Counted from the stretch's first letter, positions 22,751 through 36,500 are shown. The stretch: DNA of 64,000 nt from Syngnathus acus (GCF_901709675.1 NC_051105.1:6749104-6813103), one strand, 5' to 3'. The notes: generated from the sequence alone by a model not told the origin. Made by a program: numbers and translations.

Positions 22751-23822
22751 CATGTGTGTGTGTGTGTGTGTGAGACCCAAAAAAAGAAAAACATTCTCTT
22801 GTCTTGGGCTCCCCCTATAGGTACATTTGGTTCATTAAAAAAGCAGTCCGTTTTTTAATTAAATGTAATTGAATAATTTGTCACATAAAAAACAGCATAA
22901 CACAGTGATGGCTGACTTATTATTTTTCCCGTTTAAGTTCCTTTTTAATGTTATATATTTTCCTTGTTTGTCTCCCAGCAAGCTGCGTCAACCTTACTGC
23001 TCCACCATCCCTTAGGAGTGTTTTGGATCATCACCATGACAACGAGGGTTGCAATGGGACAGCTGGCCCAGATGGAGGAGATCCTCTGGAGCGTCATCAG
23101 GTATTTGTGTTTCGGGATCACATGTTAGACAAATGACCCCGAGCGCGAGAACTGCACTTCATCTTACTGACAAATGAACTCAAATTCATAGTTGAGATTC
23201 GTATTTAGTATCTGCAGATGTACCTAATGTTGTGGCCATCGAGTGTAAGACAGTGATCTTTTTAAGAGGACATGAAGCTAAAACAGAACCCGTTAATGTT
23301 ATTAGTCTCTCTAAGTGAAAATGCCTGCTTTGGAAAAACAGCAATACATCAATTGGCCCATTGTTCTGTTTTCTTTCCTTCTTTGGACTCAAGTGTTGCT
23401 TGCTGCTTGTTTAGGAGTCTTGGCGCTTTCACTTTCATCTTTGGCGTATGTTGTGACTTGTTGCAGTATGCTCTGAAGACCAACATCCATCAAAGAATCC
23501 CTCTTGAGATGTTTGGCAATGTCATCACACACCTTCAACATCTGCACGAGAGTCCGTTCAGATTTGCCGTGACTTTAACGAACATTTTCAGGCAAAATCC
23601 TTCCATGATGAGCACCACAGCAAAATATTAACAGGTGTTCAAGTTGCCCTTTTGCACGTCACCTAAAATACTCTGCTGTTATCTCCTCAAAGCGCTAAAT
23701 CACACATTCACTTTGTTTTTGGTCCTCTCCCAAAATATCCAAACCCCCCTAAAGCTCGGCATCACCGCCATCCAGCCGTCCGGCCCGCCGCTATAAGCCG
23801 CCCCTCTTTCTCACTCGGACGT

Positions 23823-24174
23823 TTATTTTTAGGCTTCAAACAACTGCTCTCCTAAAAATGGGCCTACCCCCGCACGGGTGGAGGTGGAGCGCTGCTATGT
23901 ATGGCGTTCCTTCTCCCCGGTCAGCCTCCTTCACGGGCCGGACCGTGCGCTCCTCTGTTGAGGTGTGAAGGAGCGAGAGGAGCAGGGCGAAATAAAGGAT
24001 GCATGCAAAAGCGGGATTTCTAGGGATAACTCGGGAACACTGATGGACTTTTTTCTCCAGTCTTCACATTTCCTCTCGTAACCTCTCTCAGGGCCTGCGT
24101 GACCTTTGCGACTAACAACTCAACACGCACTTTGGGGGACTTTTTGGAGCTCGTGGACACCATAGTCGAGGACC
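23823..24174 (+). promoter_or_regulatory. casq2: casq2 promoter and 5' UTR, with MEF2/E-box cluster
   Basis: Upstream of the casq2 start are a perfect MEF2 consensus TTATTTTTAG (23823-23832), an E-box CAACTG (23841-23846) and a second MEF2/CArG-like CTAAAAATGG (23852-23861, one mismatch to MEF2). A TATA-like AATAAAG is near 23990. MEF2, SRF and E-box control is expected for a muscle Ca2+-storage gene. The transcription start, about 24020, is inferred. Confidence 0.55.
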
Positions 24175-27100
24175 ATGCTCGCCCTCTGGTTGGTTCTACT
24201 CCCGTGCCTGGGCCTGGTGCCCGTGGCCCCGGCCGAGAAGGGTCTGGAGTTCCCGCAGTACGACGGGAAAGACCGCGTTCTCGACATCAACGATAAGAAC
24301 TACAAGAAGGCCTTAAAGCAGTACGACATGCTATGCTTGTTTTACCACGAGCCCCTGGCAGACAACAAGGAGCAGCAGAAACAACATCAGATGACGGAGC
24401 TGGTGCTGGAGGTGAGCATGATGAAAGATACGGTTCATTTAAAGAAAATGAAATATCACACTTACATTTTATACATGCAATTTGTCATTTCGCCATTATT
24501 CATCAAATGCATCGCTAATCAATCGACCTCCATGTACAGTCATTAGAATGGGGTTGCTTATCATGCAACAATCAAATGACAAATTCAAACTGAAATATAG
24601 TATGTCTGCACAATTATTTATTTTCAAGTACACACTGACACCTGAAGGCCACACTCCATCAGGAGGAGGGAGTCACATTGCAGGAAGGTTCAATGCCACC
24701 ACTAGATGCCACCTCTATCGTGAGCTTTATATTGTTTCACACTGCAAGAGCTCACGAGACAACCTTTGGGAAGGCTCAATAATAATAGTATAGGTAATAT
24801 TTCTAATTTTATTCCATTTTAATAAAATTCTAGTTCTGTGAGTTAAGAGTTCACACACTTGGCATTTTATTTCAATTTAGTTGAACTTCCTTTATTTGAC
24901 TTTCTATTTGAATCACAATGTCCTATAATTCAAAAAGGCCTCCATTAAATAATTGCATTTTTTCAAAACATGATCTTTTCAAATATCAAGATCATTCACC
25001 GCACAGTGAAGTCAATTTCTTTTTGAAGCATACACTGCTGGAAACAATGTGCACACTGCATCTCAAGTTACACACAGTCCCGACCTCCTGCTTAATGTTG
25101 ACGTTAATCGCATGCCAGCAATGCACACTTGATATTTTGATATTCGCTAGTGTTCTTGACTGGTATATTCAACTATATTGAAAAAGTCAGTTTTGGCCTA
25201 AAACAGTCACTTCATTTGGATAAACTCCAACAAACATCACAAAAGCAAATTTTGTTGAATTTCCCAACTTAAATGAATAAGGAAAGCTTAAAGTCAGCTA
25301 TTATTTTTACAGTGTACACATTGTATAGTTCCCTCGTGAGTAGTACGCTGATGTCGAATAAATGAGGGACAGAAATGCAAGTCTACTGAACGTATCTCCG
25401 TTTGTGATCCAAATGCATTGTGATCCAAATATAAATCACCGTGTCGTAGCGGGAGCGTTCACTTCGGAACAACTGCCTCGCTCATACTTTTGTGCTATTT
25501 TTAGAACAATCTGGCTAATTATGTAACTATGTCTCTGTGCCCTCCAGGGTATAACAATCTACATCTTCCCACTTAGTGGCTGCACCAAAGCAATAACACA
25601 TGACTGGTTTTCTAATTCATCACATGCAATTTTTTTTTTCTTTTTTTCTGCAGCTCGTGGCTCAAGTCATGGAAGAGAAAGACATCGGCTTTGGAATGGT
25701 CGACTCCCAAAAAGATGCCAAGGTGTCGAAGAAACTAGGCGAGTGTAGTCAACGAGTGATGAGGAGGATTTCATTAATATGATGCAACTGCAGTATGTTG
25801 TTGTCTATTGATTTTGTATTGAATTGAAATATCAAGAATATGGAAGGCCATTTTAAATAATTCAACTTAAGTGAACATAATTTTACTTGATATCATTTCA
25901 AAAAAAAAAAGTATTTTTTTGTCATTTGTTTTTGTATGTGAGCAAGTCATTTATCAGTATTTAATTAGATTTTATTTGATTTCTTTTTGTTTGATTTGAT
26001 TTCCGTTTGCCACGTCAGGCCTGGAGGAGGAAGGCAGCGTGTACGTGTTCAAAGCCGATCGTGTGATTGAATTTGACGGCTGGCTCTCGGCCAACACCCT
26101 GGTGGAGTTCTTGCTGGATGTGAGTTCAACCACTCATGAACCCTAATTTCAAACTTTAACTTGAAATCCTATCTATCACCAGCTTGAAGCCCCACCCAAA
26201 CTTGAAATAATCCTTTGAAACCCTCACCCTGACTGAACCTTGACACCCCAATTCCAAACCCATTCCCCCAAAATGTTTCCCTTCTCTGCAGCTATTGGAG
26301 GAGCCCGTGGAAGTGATAGACAACGCTCTGGAGCTGAGGGCTTTTGACAGGATGGAGGAGGACATCCGTGTCATTGGTTACTTCAAGGGCGAGGACTCAG
26401 AGCGTAAGTATCAAGAACGGAAAGCTCTCGTTTTCGATTTTGAGAAACAAGTTTTTCTTGTGTTGTTGTTGTTCGGGCTCAATTTTAATCAGCTCAAACG
26501 GCAATTTAAAAACAACAATAGTATAACATGCAAGATTAGCTTGTAACTGTACAACAGCCATAAATTTGACGCCATCTTGTGGCATCTTTAAGCAATTACA
26601 AAACATTCTGGGTTGGCATAAAATACTGTACTCTGTCAAAACACAATTTATATTTTGGGCCTACAGTAATTTATGGGGGAAAAGCCTTTTAAATATAAAT
26701 GATTGACATTTATGGAAATATTTTTCTTTGATGGAAAGGAGGGGTGTGTGTGTGGGGGGGGGGGCGTCATCCACTTACAACCCCTTAGTTTGCCACTAAG
26801 CGCTATAGTGTCCTGGTGCCTCTGTGTCTACTATCTGGTTTCAATTGAAGAAATACAGTGCTACTTCATCAGTGCAATTTTGCCCCCTCATCTCAGCGGA
26901 TTTGCGGCTCCATTTATATCCTGTCTAAACAACGCAGCTGCTGTCACATCCGTGACCCATAGCGCACCATGTGTGGGAGCGAAAAGCGCGGCTCAAAGTT
27001 CATCTATTTCCAACCAGGCGACGTGCAAATGTCATGTATGTGATGGAGCAGAGGTGGCGAGATAACGTTCTCGCATCTTTAGATTACGACGCCTTCAAGG

Positions 27101-29041
27101 AAGCCGCTGAGCAGTTTCAACCCTACATCAAGTTCTTTGCCACCTTTGACAAATCTGTGAGTGAGCGAGCAAGCATTCCATCACCTACGTTGTTTCCCCG
27201 AAGCCACATGTCCTTTTGTATTTCTCACTGCAGGTGGCCAAAGAGCTCACCCTGAAGTTGAACGAGGTTGACTTCTATGAGCCCTTCATGGAGGAGCCCG
27301 TCACCATCCCGGGAAAACCTCTCTCCGAGGATGATCTAGTCGACTTCATAAATGAGAACAGACGGTAAACAAACGACGTAGAAACAGGAAGTGCTTTCGA
27401 AGATGTGACCTACCGTGTGTTCAGCTTAGTCAAAACACTACAAGGATCAAGAAATATAGCACAAGCAAAGCATAGCATAGCATAGCACCAAAGTGCTACC
27501 ATTTATGATGAAGTGGTAAAACAAAAACAATACACGGTAGATCCAAATATAACGCACTCATTCAACTACTTCGAATTCCTTCAATGTCCTTTTGGTTGTG
27601 TTGTATCATTACTCAGTGTCGTTTGCGTGTCTTCAGGCCAACTCTGAGAAAGCTGCGTGCAGAGGACATGTTTGAGACCTGGGTAAGCCTCGATGAAAAA
27701 CAAATTTAGCAACAGCTTGTTACAATGCCACATTCATCCCTACTTTTTCTGGACACGTCTGGTTTGTTTTTAGGAGGACGACATCGAGGGCATCCACATT
27801 GTGGCGTTTGCAGAGGAGGAGGACCCAGGTAAGTGAGACCTTGCCGTTGTCTGAAACACTGATCGTCTCCTTCAGCATAGCGGTCACCCTCAAAACCCTT
27901 GGTCCATTATGATCGGACAATTATTAGAGGTACATGTATTCAGAATGTTTGGGTACAAAGCAATACAGAGGCCAGAGAATGACAAAGAGATGCCCCTCCT
28001 GGCCACCCTTTAGCTCCGGCCCTGCATACACGCAAATACTCTTAGTTCAAGAAAGGCTTTGCCTGTATTTGTGTGGGGTGGTGGACAGGTAACAGCAAAT
28101 GGCTTTGTTCATAAAGGGTAAAGTAAAAACTCCACCAACCACCTTCATTTGGTCCCTTACTATACAAATTATAAGCAGCTCTCAGAGGGCAACATGTTGG
28201 ACTCCTCTGCCCTACAGTAACAAAATATTGAGAAACATTCCAGCATTTGTTGCATAATGCAGAGAGATTTAATGATTTGCTGCCATTACTATTAAAAGGA
28301 CTTCCTGTTTGGACAAACAGGGAGAAAATGCAGATGTTCATCATTATGGCGGATTTCCCCTTGAGCCTGCTAGTTTTCCTAGAAGTCGTATATTCGAAAA
28401 AAAAAAACGAGTACATTGTAGTTTTCCAATGAGAACCACGAGTTTCCAAATGTTCTATTTCTGTTTATCTGAAAAAAATAAATAACTTGCTGATTATGTT
28501 TGTCGTTTCTCTCAGATGGTTTCGAGTTCTTAGAGATCCTGAAAGAGGTGGCCCGGGACAACACACACGTTCAAGAGCTCAGCATTGTGTGGATTGACCC
28601 TGATGACTTTCCGCTGGTGAGCGTTCATACATTTTTCATGCCAACAATAATTGGAAGATCATTTCAATCAATCACTTGAATGCCTCTAGTTGATCCCCTA
28701 CTGGGAGAAGACCTTCAAGGTGGATCTGTTCAGACCGCAGATTGGAGTCGTCAACGTTACAGATGTAAGTCCATGATGTGTCGTGTTTGTGTGTCTGTGT
28801 GTAGTATGTGACATTATCACATAACACTATGCGTATGTGTGCGACTGTGCAGGCCGACAGCGTGTGGTTGCTAATGGAAGAAGAGGAAGATTTGCCCACG
28901 GCTCAGGAGCTGGAAGACTGGATCGAAGACGTCCTCTCGGGAAAAGTCAACACAGAAGATGATGATGACGATGATGACGACGATGATGATGACGACGATG
29001 ATGATGACGATGATGATGACGACGACGATGATGATGAGTAA
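24175..29041 (+). CDS. casq2: Calsequestrin 2 (cardiac-type), 11 exons
   Basis: Calsequestrin is the high-capacity, low-affinity Ca2+ buffer of the junctional sarcoplasmic reticulum, working with triadin, junctin and the ryanodine receptor (family knowledge). Exons: 24175-24411, 25654-25738, 26019-26119, 26292-26403, 27083-27156, 27234-27364, 27637-27682, 27774-27828, 28516-28616, 28690-28764 and 28853-29041. They encode 401 residues (human CASQ2 has 399). There is a signal peptide at about 1-20, then [13 protein letters not shown], three thioredoxin-like folds, the conserved glycosylation site N336 (NVTD), and [15 protein letters not shown] before Asp 375-400 and a final Glu. The motifs [22 protein letters not shown] and [19 protein letters not shown] are CASQ2-like, and convergence with vangl1 agrees. 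A few positions ([15 protein letters not shown]) are CASQ1-like, so some doubt about the paralogue remains. Intron 2 has a GC donor (25739-25740). All other donors are GT. Confidence 0.95.
24412..25653 (+). other. casq2 intron 1
   Basis: AT-rich intron with no coding signal. A fragment near 24690-24715 contains a CTCF-like 14-mer with one mismatch, CCACTAGATGCCAC (24699-24712). Confidence 0.6.
26404..27082 (+). other. casq2 intron 4
   Basis: Non-coding intron with a G-rich run around 26743-26765. The acceptor TCTTTAG at 27082 completes the split His codon. Confidence 0.6.
27829..28515 (+). other. casq2 intron 8
   Basis: Non-coding intron bounded by CCAG|GTAAGT and TTTCTCTCAG. Nothing else is recognised. 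Confidence 0.6.
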
Positions 29042-29290
29042 TATGCATCTTTGAACACGAATAATCTCATAACCCCAACCAACATCAGCAATTCCGCTGC
29101 AGAACATGCGAACAGTTGCTGTTTTTAATAAGCATACATGGATCTTCAATACAGTAAATTGACGAGGTTGAGGTTTAGTGATTGACAATTCACATATAGC
29201 CTACATCACATTGATCAAAACAATCCCATCTGTTCATGAAAGCACAGTAAAACAAGTGAACATGTTTTACCTCCATCTGCACTCACTGGT

Positions 29291-29296
29291 AATAAA
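29291..29296 (+). terminator. casq2: casq2 poly(A) signal
   Basis: AATAAA lies 250 bp after the casq2 stop and is the first such hexamer on the plus strand there, so it is the probable 3' end signal. Confidence 0.6.
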
Positions 29297-29551
29297 CCAA
29301 ACTGGGTGCTTCATGTGTATTTGTCATTTTTCTGCATTTTTGTTACCTCAGTATTTTCATATTTACTCACATACTTTTCACTCATGTTTCAGAAATTCTG
29401 CCATTGAAAATACAATGCTCATTTTTCACTGACTGTCGCACAGGTATTAATGTAACAATACATAATGCTATACTGCTCAGACGCCATTCCTCAATTAATT
29501 AGAAAAATGATTCAAAAAATGTAATGCTTGAAAATATCGGTAAAAATGCTT

Positions 29552-29557
29552 TTTATT
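29552..29557 (-). terminator. vangl1: vangl1 poly(A) signal
   Basis: TTTATT on the plus strand is AATAAA on the minus strand, about 1 kb beyond the vangl1 stop. It lies about 260 bp from the convergent casq2 signal. Confidence 0.5.
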
Positions 29558-30520
29558 TAGCTTATTTTTTTTTTAACAAATGCATTTCGGACACAGATTC
29601 TGTGACGTTCTGTTCAGTAGTACAAAAGAGGCATCAAACGCATAACACAAACTTACACTTATACACAGTTTGCGATAAATGTTTCAGTCAAGACAACGTA
29701 TGTAGAGTCATCAACATTAGAAATCACTAAACTACAGTGACAACAGTACGTAACAGTGAAATGACAATATTCAATTTAAAAATACAAATTTGACCCTCGC
29801 AAGTTTGTCGTTTTGACATGTGCAGTTTGTCAAAATGGTCAATAGGTGGCAGCAATGAGATGCTCATGCTGACGACAACCAAACACCACACAATTGAATT
29901 AAATCATATGCCTTCTTTTAAAATAAAAATAAAAATGGTCCCTGTAATTATTGAATATTCATATGTAATTTGTAAAGTCTCATGCTGCCGAGAAGTGCTA
30001 GAATACTTTTAGATATAAAATGTTATTATAAAACAGCATAGTACACACAGAAATGTGAAACATCGACTGTGGTGATTACAGTGGTTGTCATATACAAATT
30101 CACAATCTTTGCCTGCACAAAGCTAAATAAAAAAAAGTTAAAATCCAAGCAATCCACCATTTTGATATAAAAAGTATGCAGGGAATAATGCACATTCACA
30201 TATAAATACTGTACATACTGTATACCAACAGCTAATTCAAAACTAGCAGTTGGGTTTTTGTGATTTTTCCAGACACACGTTTGGCAAATGTCTCCCATAA
30301 AAACACATTTTTGCATCCTAAAAACTTAGTCACACATTCGTCTCCATGCAAACACAACAATGAGTCTTTTTTATAGTGCACACAGGATGTCAAGATAAAA
30401 AAATCCAGGTATCTTCCTGTCAGATTATGTAAGCAAAAGATGGGGAAAAAAAACAGCCTTTTTGAAAAGGTAAATGCAGAAATTGTAAGAGTGCTGTAGG
30501 TCCAGAGGAGCAGCCGGCCT

Positions 30521-33500
30521 TTACACCGAAGTTTCCGACTGGAGCAGAAGCACGAACTTGTGCGATTTGGGGTCGACGTACTCTTCACTCACTTGGATGT
30601 ACGGGATGCTCTTGACGGTGATGGCCAGATTGAAGTCGAGGCACCTGAGCACAAAGTCGCTGCCGTCCTTGACGCCGCTTGTTACGGACGCCTCGCTCAC
30701 CAGCGTCCACTGATCGGCCATCCAGCGCTCGGGGCCGTACTGCAGGGTGGGGCCAGGGGACAGGTACGTCTCCAAGAAGGCCTGACATCATGGAACCAAG
30801 AAAAACATACATTATTTATCATATTTTAAAACAATGGTGTCAAGATGTCAGAGGTGATTAAAACCCATCCTACCTTGGGGCTCATGTTATTGATGAGACA
30901 GAAGGCCAGGTGCTTCTGGATGCTCTCCATGCTGTGACACTGCTGCCTCCTAGTGGTGCGGAGGTACTTCTGCAGTGCGCGGGCCATTGAGGGGAAAATA
31001 GCCAGAGCCGCTTCCCGCACATCCATGATGTCTGAAGGGGTGGCCTGCTCGTCTTCCTTCTTCATGCGCCTCACGTGCGTGAAAGCCTCTTCCACCGCCA
31101 CCACTAACCTGACCAAGGGCGTAAGAATTCGGATTACAGTGTTGCCTATGACTTTCATTTGTTCTGTAACCTTGGAAAATAGCACTCTATTGAAACATAA
31201 TAATATTGAATTAAACATTTTGCACATCAAGATTTAACCCAATTAACTCGGTTAAATGTGTTGCTCCTGCTGGTGCGCCCACCTTGGCCACTGGGGGCAG
31301 TACAATGCAGTCCTACAGATGAATAATTCACCACAACTTTTAGTGACTCAGATGCAATCATATTACTCATTTTTTAGGAGAGGATGACAGTGTTTGTCTA
31401 CAAGTGTTGCACCACTGTTTTTGTTCAAATATCCATTGCGTAAAGCAGGGATGGTCAAATTTAAATGTAGTTTAAAGCATGAGGGTGGACACTGCCAAAT
31501 GTTTTTTTTCTATGGTCTTCCTATATTTTTCACCTATGGTTCTGGAATATATTGAAAGGGACGTCACCACGTTTCATGACTGAAGTCCACAAGGTAATGG
31601 CGTCCTTGAGTTACCTGGCTTTCCGTTTGCGTACTCGTCTCTCGTAGTCGGCCTCCTCGTAGTACAGCTCATTATGGGCGCTATCTTTACGTTTGGCAGC
31701 GGCAGCGATCATGGCCTGGGACTGGTTTCCATTAGCAGGCTGCGCCCCCGCCGCACTCCCTGGAGCTGCGCTCAAAAACAAGAGTGAGGACAAGAGCTGA
31801 ATTGATGATATCACCTTGAGCCTGAGGAAGTGAGCTCTCACAGATTAATGGACTGTGGCTCCATGTGGAGAACAAAGGGTGGAGTGAAGGACTCAGGAGA
31901 GTGTCGACCTTCACACGGATACATTCATTTGAAAACATTTAATATTTAATAACCTTGTTCAACATAAAGATTTGACGAGTGTAGACTGCAATTTTTCTTG
32001 TCCAACATTAGTCTCTGTCACTAAAAGTCAAACAGAGAATTAATATCAATTTAGAACGAAAAATAGAAGTACAATATAATTAAAAAAAAATGTTTTAATT
32101 CAACTCATGAAAGTTAGCGTGTCCTTTGAAATTTTAACTGAACATTACAGCATCTTTTTATTTTATTTATTATTTGTTATTTATGGTTTGGGCATTCTTG
32201 TTTTTGTTTTGTGTCGCCTACTTGTATGTCTCGTCACCGTGGGATGGAGGAAACGGAATTTCGGTTTCTTTGTGTGTCTTGACATATGAAGGGATTGACA
32301 ATAAAGCTGACTTTGACTTTGACTTTGATCTTGCATAACATTATAAATTATTATAAATGATTAAATATCATAGGGTTATAGCAATTTATATAAAGATATT
32401 TTGATGCATGTTAAATATATTCGTATTAGAAAAAACAATTCAATTTATTTGTAGGTTATATAAAGAAACCAGATTAATTTCCTAATGTTTGAGGAATATA
32501 TATTTAATCAAAATTCATTTACATGTATTTATTTCAGGAATGAATTTAGCTGTATATTCAATCGCTAAATCACTTAATTGACCAGGAATATAAAAAGATG
32601 AATTGCTAATGTATATGTATGAGCCATTTTTGTCCTTTTGCGTTTTCGTTTTGCGTTGATGTAATTTACTTCCATGCCACTAGAGAGACTCTCATGCATT
32701 GCTATTCATTGTACTGGGAAGCATAAAAAACCCTTGAACATGGCAGGGATTGACAGGAAGCCAAGAGTTATTTTGGGTACCTTTAAGTTATTTGCCGTGT
32801 TTCAGAGACAAATCTGCACGTCTTCCCCCCCCCCCCCCCCCCCCCCCACAAAGACTCATCAATGCTGGCCAACGCTCGATTGAGGTATGGTTTGATCAGC
32901 GCTGTTTTTTATTTATTTTTTTATTATTATTTATTATTGAATGGCAATAATTTACTGGTGTGCACACATTCACAAAAACCCAATGCATTGGTAAGACTTA
33001 TGTGCGTCTAAAAAAAAGAGACGAGTTTGTGGAACACTGCAAACGCTGGTGCATCTAAAAATAACTTTCATCGGTTGATACAAACTGTCGCGGGTAACTG
33101 TTCTTTCTTATTTTTTTTCCTTCTTGTGTTTGCGGGCTTCATTGCCAAGCCAATTTACCTTCCGTGGCCATAATGACTGAAGAGGCAGAACACCAAAAAG
33201 TTACATATAGAGGCTTTAGTCAATTCAGTATATTTAAATACAATATATACATTTAAACACTAGATAGGAAAAGGCCTCCTTTGGTGCAGAAATCTTTTTA
33301 AGGAGATGCAGATGAAACATTCATGATGCTGTGCTTCATCCAACATGAAGACAGTTCTGTGACTTTGCAGCTTTGCACATGATCTCATGCAGTAGAGCAG
33401 TGGAGCTCATCATCATGAGGATGATAAGTACACCAGCATGTTTGAGATAAAAGGTGTTGGGGGGGCTATAGACTAAGATCTGAATCATTAACCTGATTTG

Positions 33501-36500
33501 CATGTGTGTGAAAGCACATTCGAGCAGGTGAGAAAGAGGGTAAATGAAAAAAAAAGATGGTAAAAAAGGAAGCTGGAGTGAGTATATGTGAGGAATGAGC
33601 GCTTCTCTGATGAATTATTTAAGGATTCAAATCCCACCACCCCCTAGAGGCATTTCTGCTGAAAGGGGGGGAGGGCCGACGAGGACGTGACTCTTGGATG
33701 TGAACATCACGAAAACCTTGTGCATTTGTGGAGTGATAGCCAACAGTGCAACATTTTCAAGTGCAACTTAGGGTGTGACTAAGAAGGATCGTTTGAAGCC
33801 CATGCCGATATTTGGTGAATTGAAATTTAAACTGAATAATCGGCCAATTTGTTTTAACACAATGAATAAAATAACTTATTTATTTGTCCCTTTAGCTCAC
33901 AACAATGCATGTATGAATTACAGGAAAAATTAGTTTGACTTTACAATGGAGAGAAAAAAAAGCAAAATCAGAAATGAATTTTTTGCCGATTGTTGGTGGT
34001 TGGGTGGGAATGTTTGAATGTCATTATCTTGTTCTTGCGTTGCAATGGTTATTGTAGTATATATAAAAAAGCAGATTTAAAAAGAGCTGATATTGGCCGA
34101 TTAATCAATTTATTTCTGGCTTCCTGTGCTTTTGAAAGTGCTTTGCAAGGGAAAGGCAAATTTCCACAGTGCAGTACTTACTCTCCCGCAGCAATCTTCT
34201 CAGCCTGCTTCTCAAAGCTGCTCAGTGGACAAGGAGAGCACAAGATCACAACTCGAAATTGGAATTGTGTTTCAAACTTTGTCTTTGTGTTTAGAACCTC
34301 TGCCTTACTTCTCAGGTTAAGGCTTTCAAAAAAAAAAAATCAGTGTTGCTCCGACGTGAGAGCTTCCACAGTATGACGTAACCACAAGAACCAACCGGAG
34401 CGAATCAAATGCACAACTTCTCTATTATGCTTGAGCTGTGCCTGCCTACCGTCAACGTTGTAGACTTTTAATCCAGCCAGGTGCTTGGCGGCGCGATGCT
34501 TGGAGGCCGAGAGGAGCGCCGGGTTGTGGAGTGGGAAATCTCGGTAGTAATACTCCAAAACGGTGAGGGCTGCATTCTGAATGCTGCGTGACACAAAAGT
34601 GACACAGGCGCTGGTGATTCACACCATAAAAACGTAACGACCTCCGTCAATGATACTACCCAGCTATTTGTGCCTTTTAATGCTTTCCATTAGCCTTGGA
34701 CTCACCTTTGAACCACTTCATGAAGCATTGAAGACTTAAAAGTGACCGTATGTAAGAAAGACATACGAATATCAATACCTTTACTCGTATTATATCTCAT
34801 GCCCTCTTTTGTTGTCGCCCACTCATGACATATCCACACACTCCATCAGATGAGAAACCAAAGTCTGACAGCATCCAATTCCCTCTAGAATATCCCGCTT
34901 GAGGCAAACTAGAGACTGACTGACTCTGTTATGCCACTTTTCATCTCTCTGGGATGGGCCTCCAATTACACACTACATTGGCAAAGGCCTTTATGCCTTG
35001 TATTAAATGAAACAAAATGGAGCTGATTGTGACGATTGCAGTATGTGAGGGCCTGGCTCATGTCATTTCAATTCTAAATTGCATTATAATGGAGTTTCCA
35101 TGTACCTGAGCTGCCCAATGTTGTAGTGACGCGTTTCTCCGTCGGTTGATCGGATGACGCACACGCTGTAGCAAGGTCGGAGGTGGCGGAGTTCCAGCAG
35201 GACCACCGCCAGGTAGTGGACAAAAAGTTGGGAGTCCACCAAGGACACGGCAAACTGGACCACACCGTGGTAGTCCTCGTCCTGTATTGAAGCACACCAT
35301 TCACTGCTGAGTTATATATAATTTTTCATCCTATGTGAAAAATGACTAATATTAAAGCAGCAAGTTGCACATACCAGAAGGAGCAGCATATTGCACTCAC
35401 CTGTGCCTCGAGGATCCTGACACCGTAGAAGAGCCAGTAGGACATGGTAAGCAGTAGGGTGAGTGTGGTGAGGAAGGCCCGGCACGCGCACACTCTGGGC
35501 AGGCTCGCCCGAGCTGGCCGCAGAAACAGTGCCCAGATGGCCGTGAGGAGCATGAGGAGCTTGAAGGAGAGGGACAGGAAGAGACCCTCGCAGGCAGCGC
35601 CGCAAGGCTGCAGTCTTTCGGGCCACATTATTACAGGCAAGAGCAGGAAGACCAGCGGGGTGGCCAGCACCAGCAGACCCACACACAGGCCCACAGCTAA
35701 GGGGAGATAGCGGCGGAAGTTTCGGGTCCGGTCCTGTATGCCTTTGCCCAAGCCCACCACTTCCTCCTGGGAAATGCTCAGCTCGGAGGTGCCGGTCACT
35801 GCCGTGGTGGTTTCCCCCCAGTTGTCATCCTAGAAGTGAGCGACACATCTTCATTTGAGTATTTTCAACATTATTGGGAAATTCTGTGATACTAGTATGA
35901 GTAAGAAATTTGCCCCAAAAAACAGTGACAGATAATTTTCAAGCTTCAAGGCTCTTTGTAAACATCTTTCGCTTACCCCTCAAGTCACAAAATGTCGAAA
36001 TCCAAATTATTAATCGTGAATTTTATCTTTTTGTGGGGTTCATTCTGAATGAGAAGTCTTCAAACATGCTTTGATGTAGATTTAATGTAGGGCGACATGC
36101 ACACAGGAGGACTCACACGCTGACATAACGTACACAACGCACACAAAATAGATCAACTCTTCCCTCAGCCGTCATAACATATTAGAGTCACACTTCTTCG
36201 TTGTCTTCGTCTTCTCTGCACCACAAACACTTTGACTCATTCTAATTAACTATTCGCTGTCACCTCAGTGTGAAGAAGCACTGCATAATTCTCACAACAC
36301 AGCACGGGATAAAAAATAAATAAATCAAGATATGATTACAAGGGTGTCAATTTTGAGTTTGGACTCTGAGAGAAATCTGAATTGTTGGATGAAAGTCTTC
36401 CCACCATTTAGGTCCCTGCTTAATGAATTCCTCTATGGTGCAGCAAATGGGGGGGGGCAGGGAAAAACTGCAATTTCATGCGTGAATGTGAAGGTCGAGT

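Larger units (their letters stand above)
17220..23800. other. Intergenic DNA between slc5a3 and casq2
   Basis: No gene is recognised. Contents: a repeat-family A fragment (19640-19765), LINE-tail-like fragments (20585-20640, 20868-20935), a MITE (21141-21311), (CA)n near 22430-22460, a tRNA-like SINE fragment (22683-22750) and (TG)n at 22753-22772. An exon-like stretch at about 22979-23100 is flanked by TCTCCCAG and CAG|GTATTT, but no family is recognised. Confidence 0.6.
31766..34449 (-). other. vangl1 intron between exons 5 and 6, with repeat fragments
   Basis: Longest of the introns between vangl1 coding exons. It contains a LINE-like 3' tail (32190-32335), a C-run (32825-32847) and otherwise AT-rich sequence without coding potential. 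Confidence 0.65.

Noticed and set aside
22979-23101. Exon-like stretch (CCCAG ... CAG|GTATTT) containing MTTRVAMGQLAQMEEILWS
   Set aside because: Splice-like ends but no recognised family, no partner exons and no phase-compatible link to casq2.
24175-29041. Assignment of the calsequestrin gene to casq1
   Set aside because: Several residues are CASQ1-like, but most diagnostic motifs and the convergent vangl1 neighbour point to casq2.
28871-29188. Minus-strand frames rich in Ser or Ile/Val
   Set aside because: Direct antisense products of the casq2 GAT/GAC repeat.
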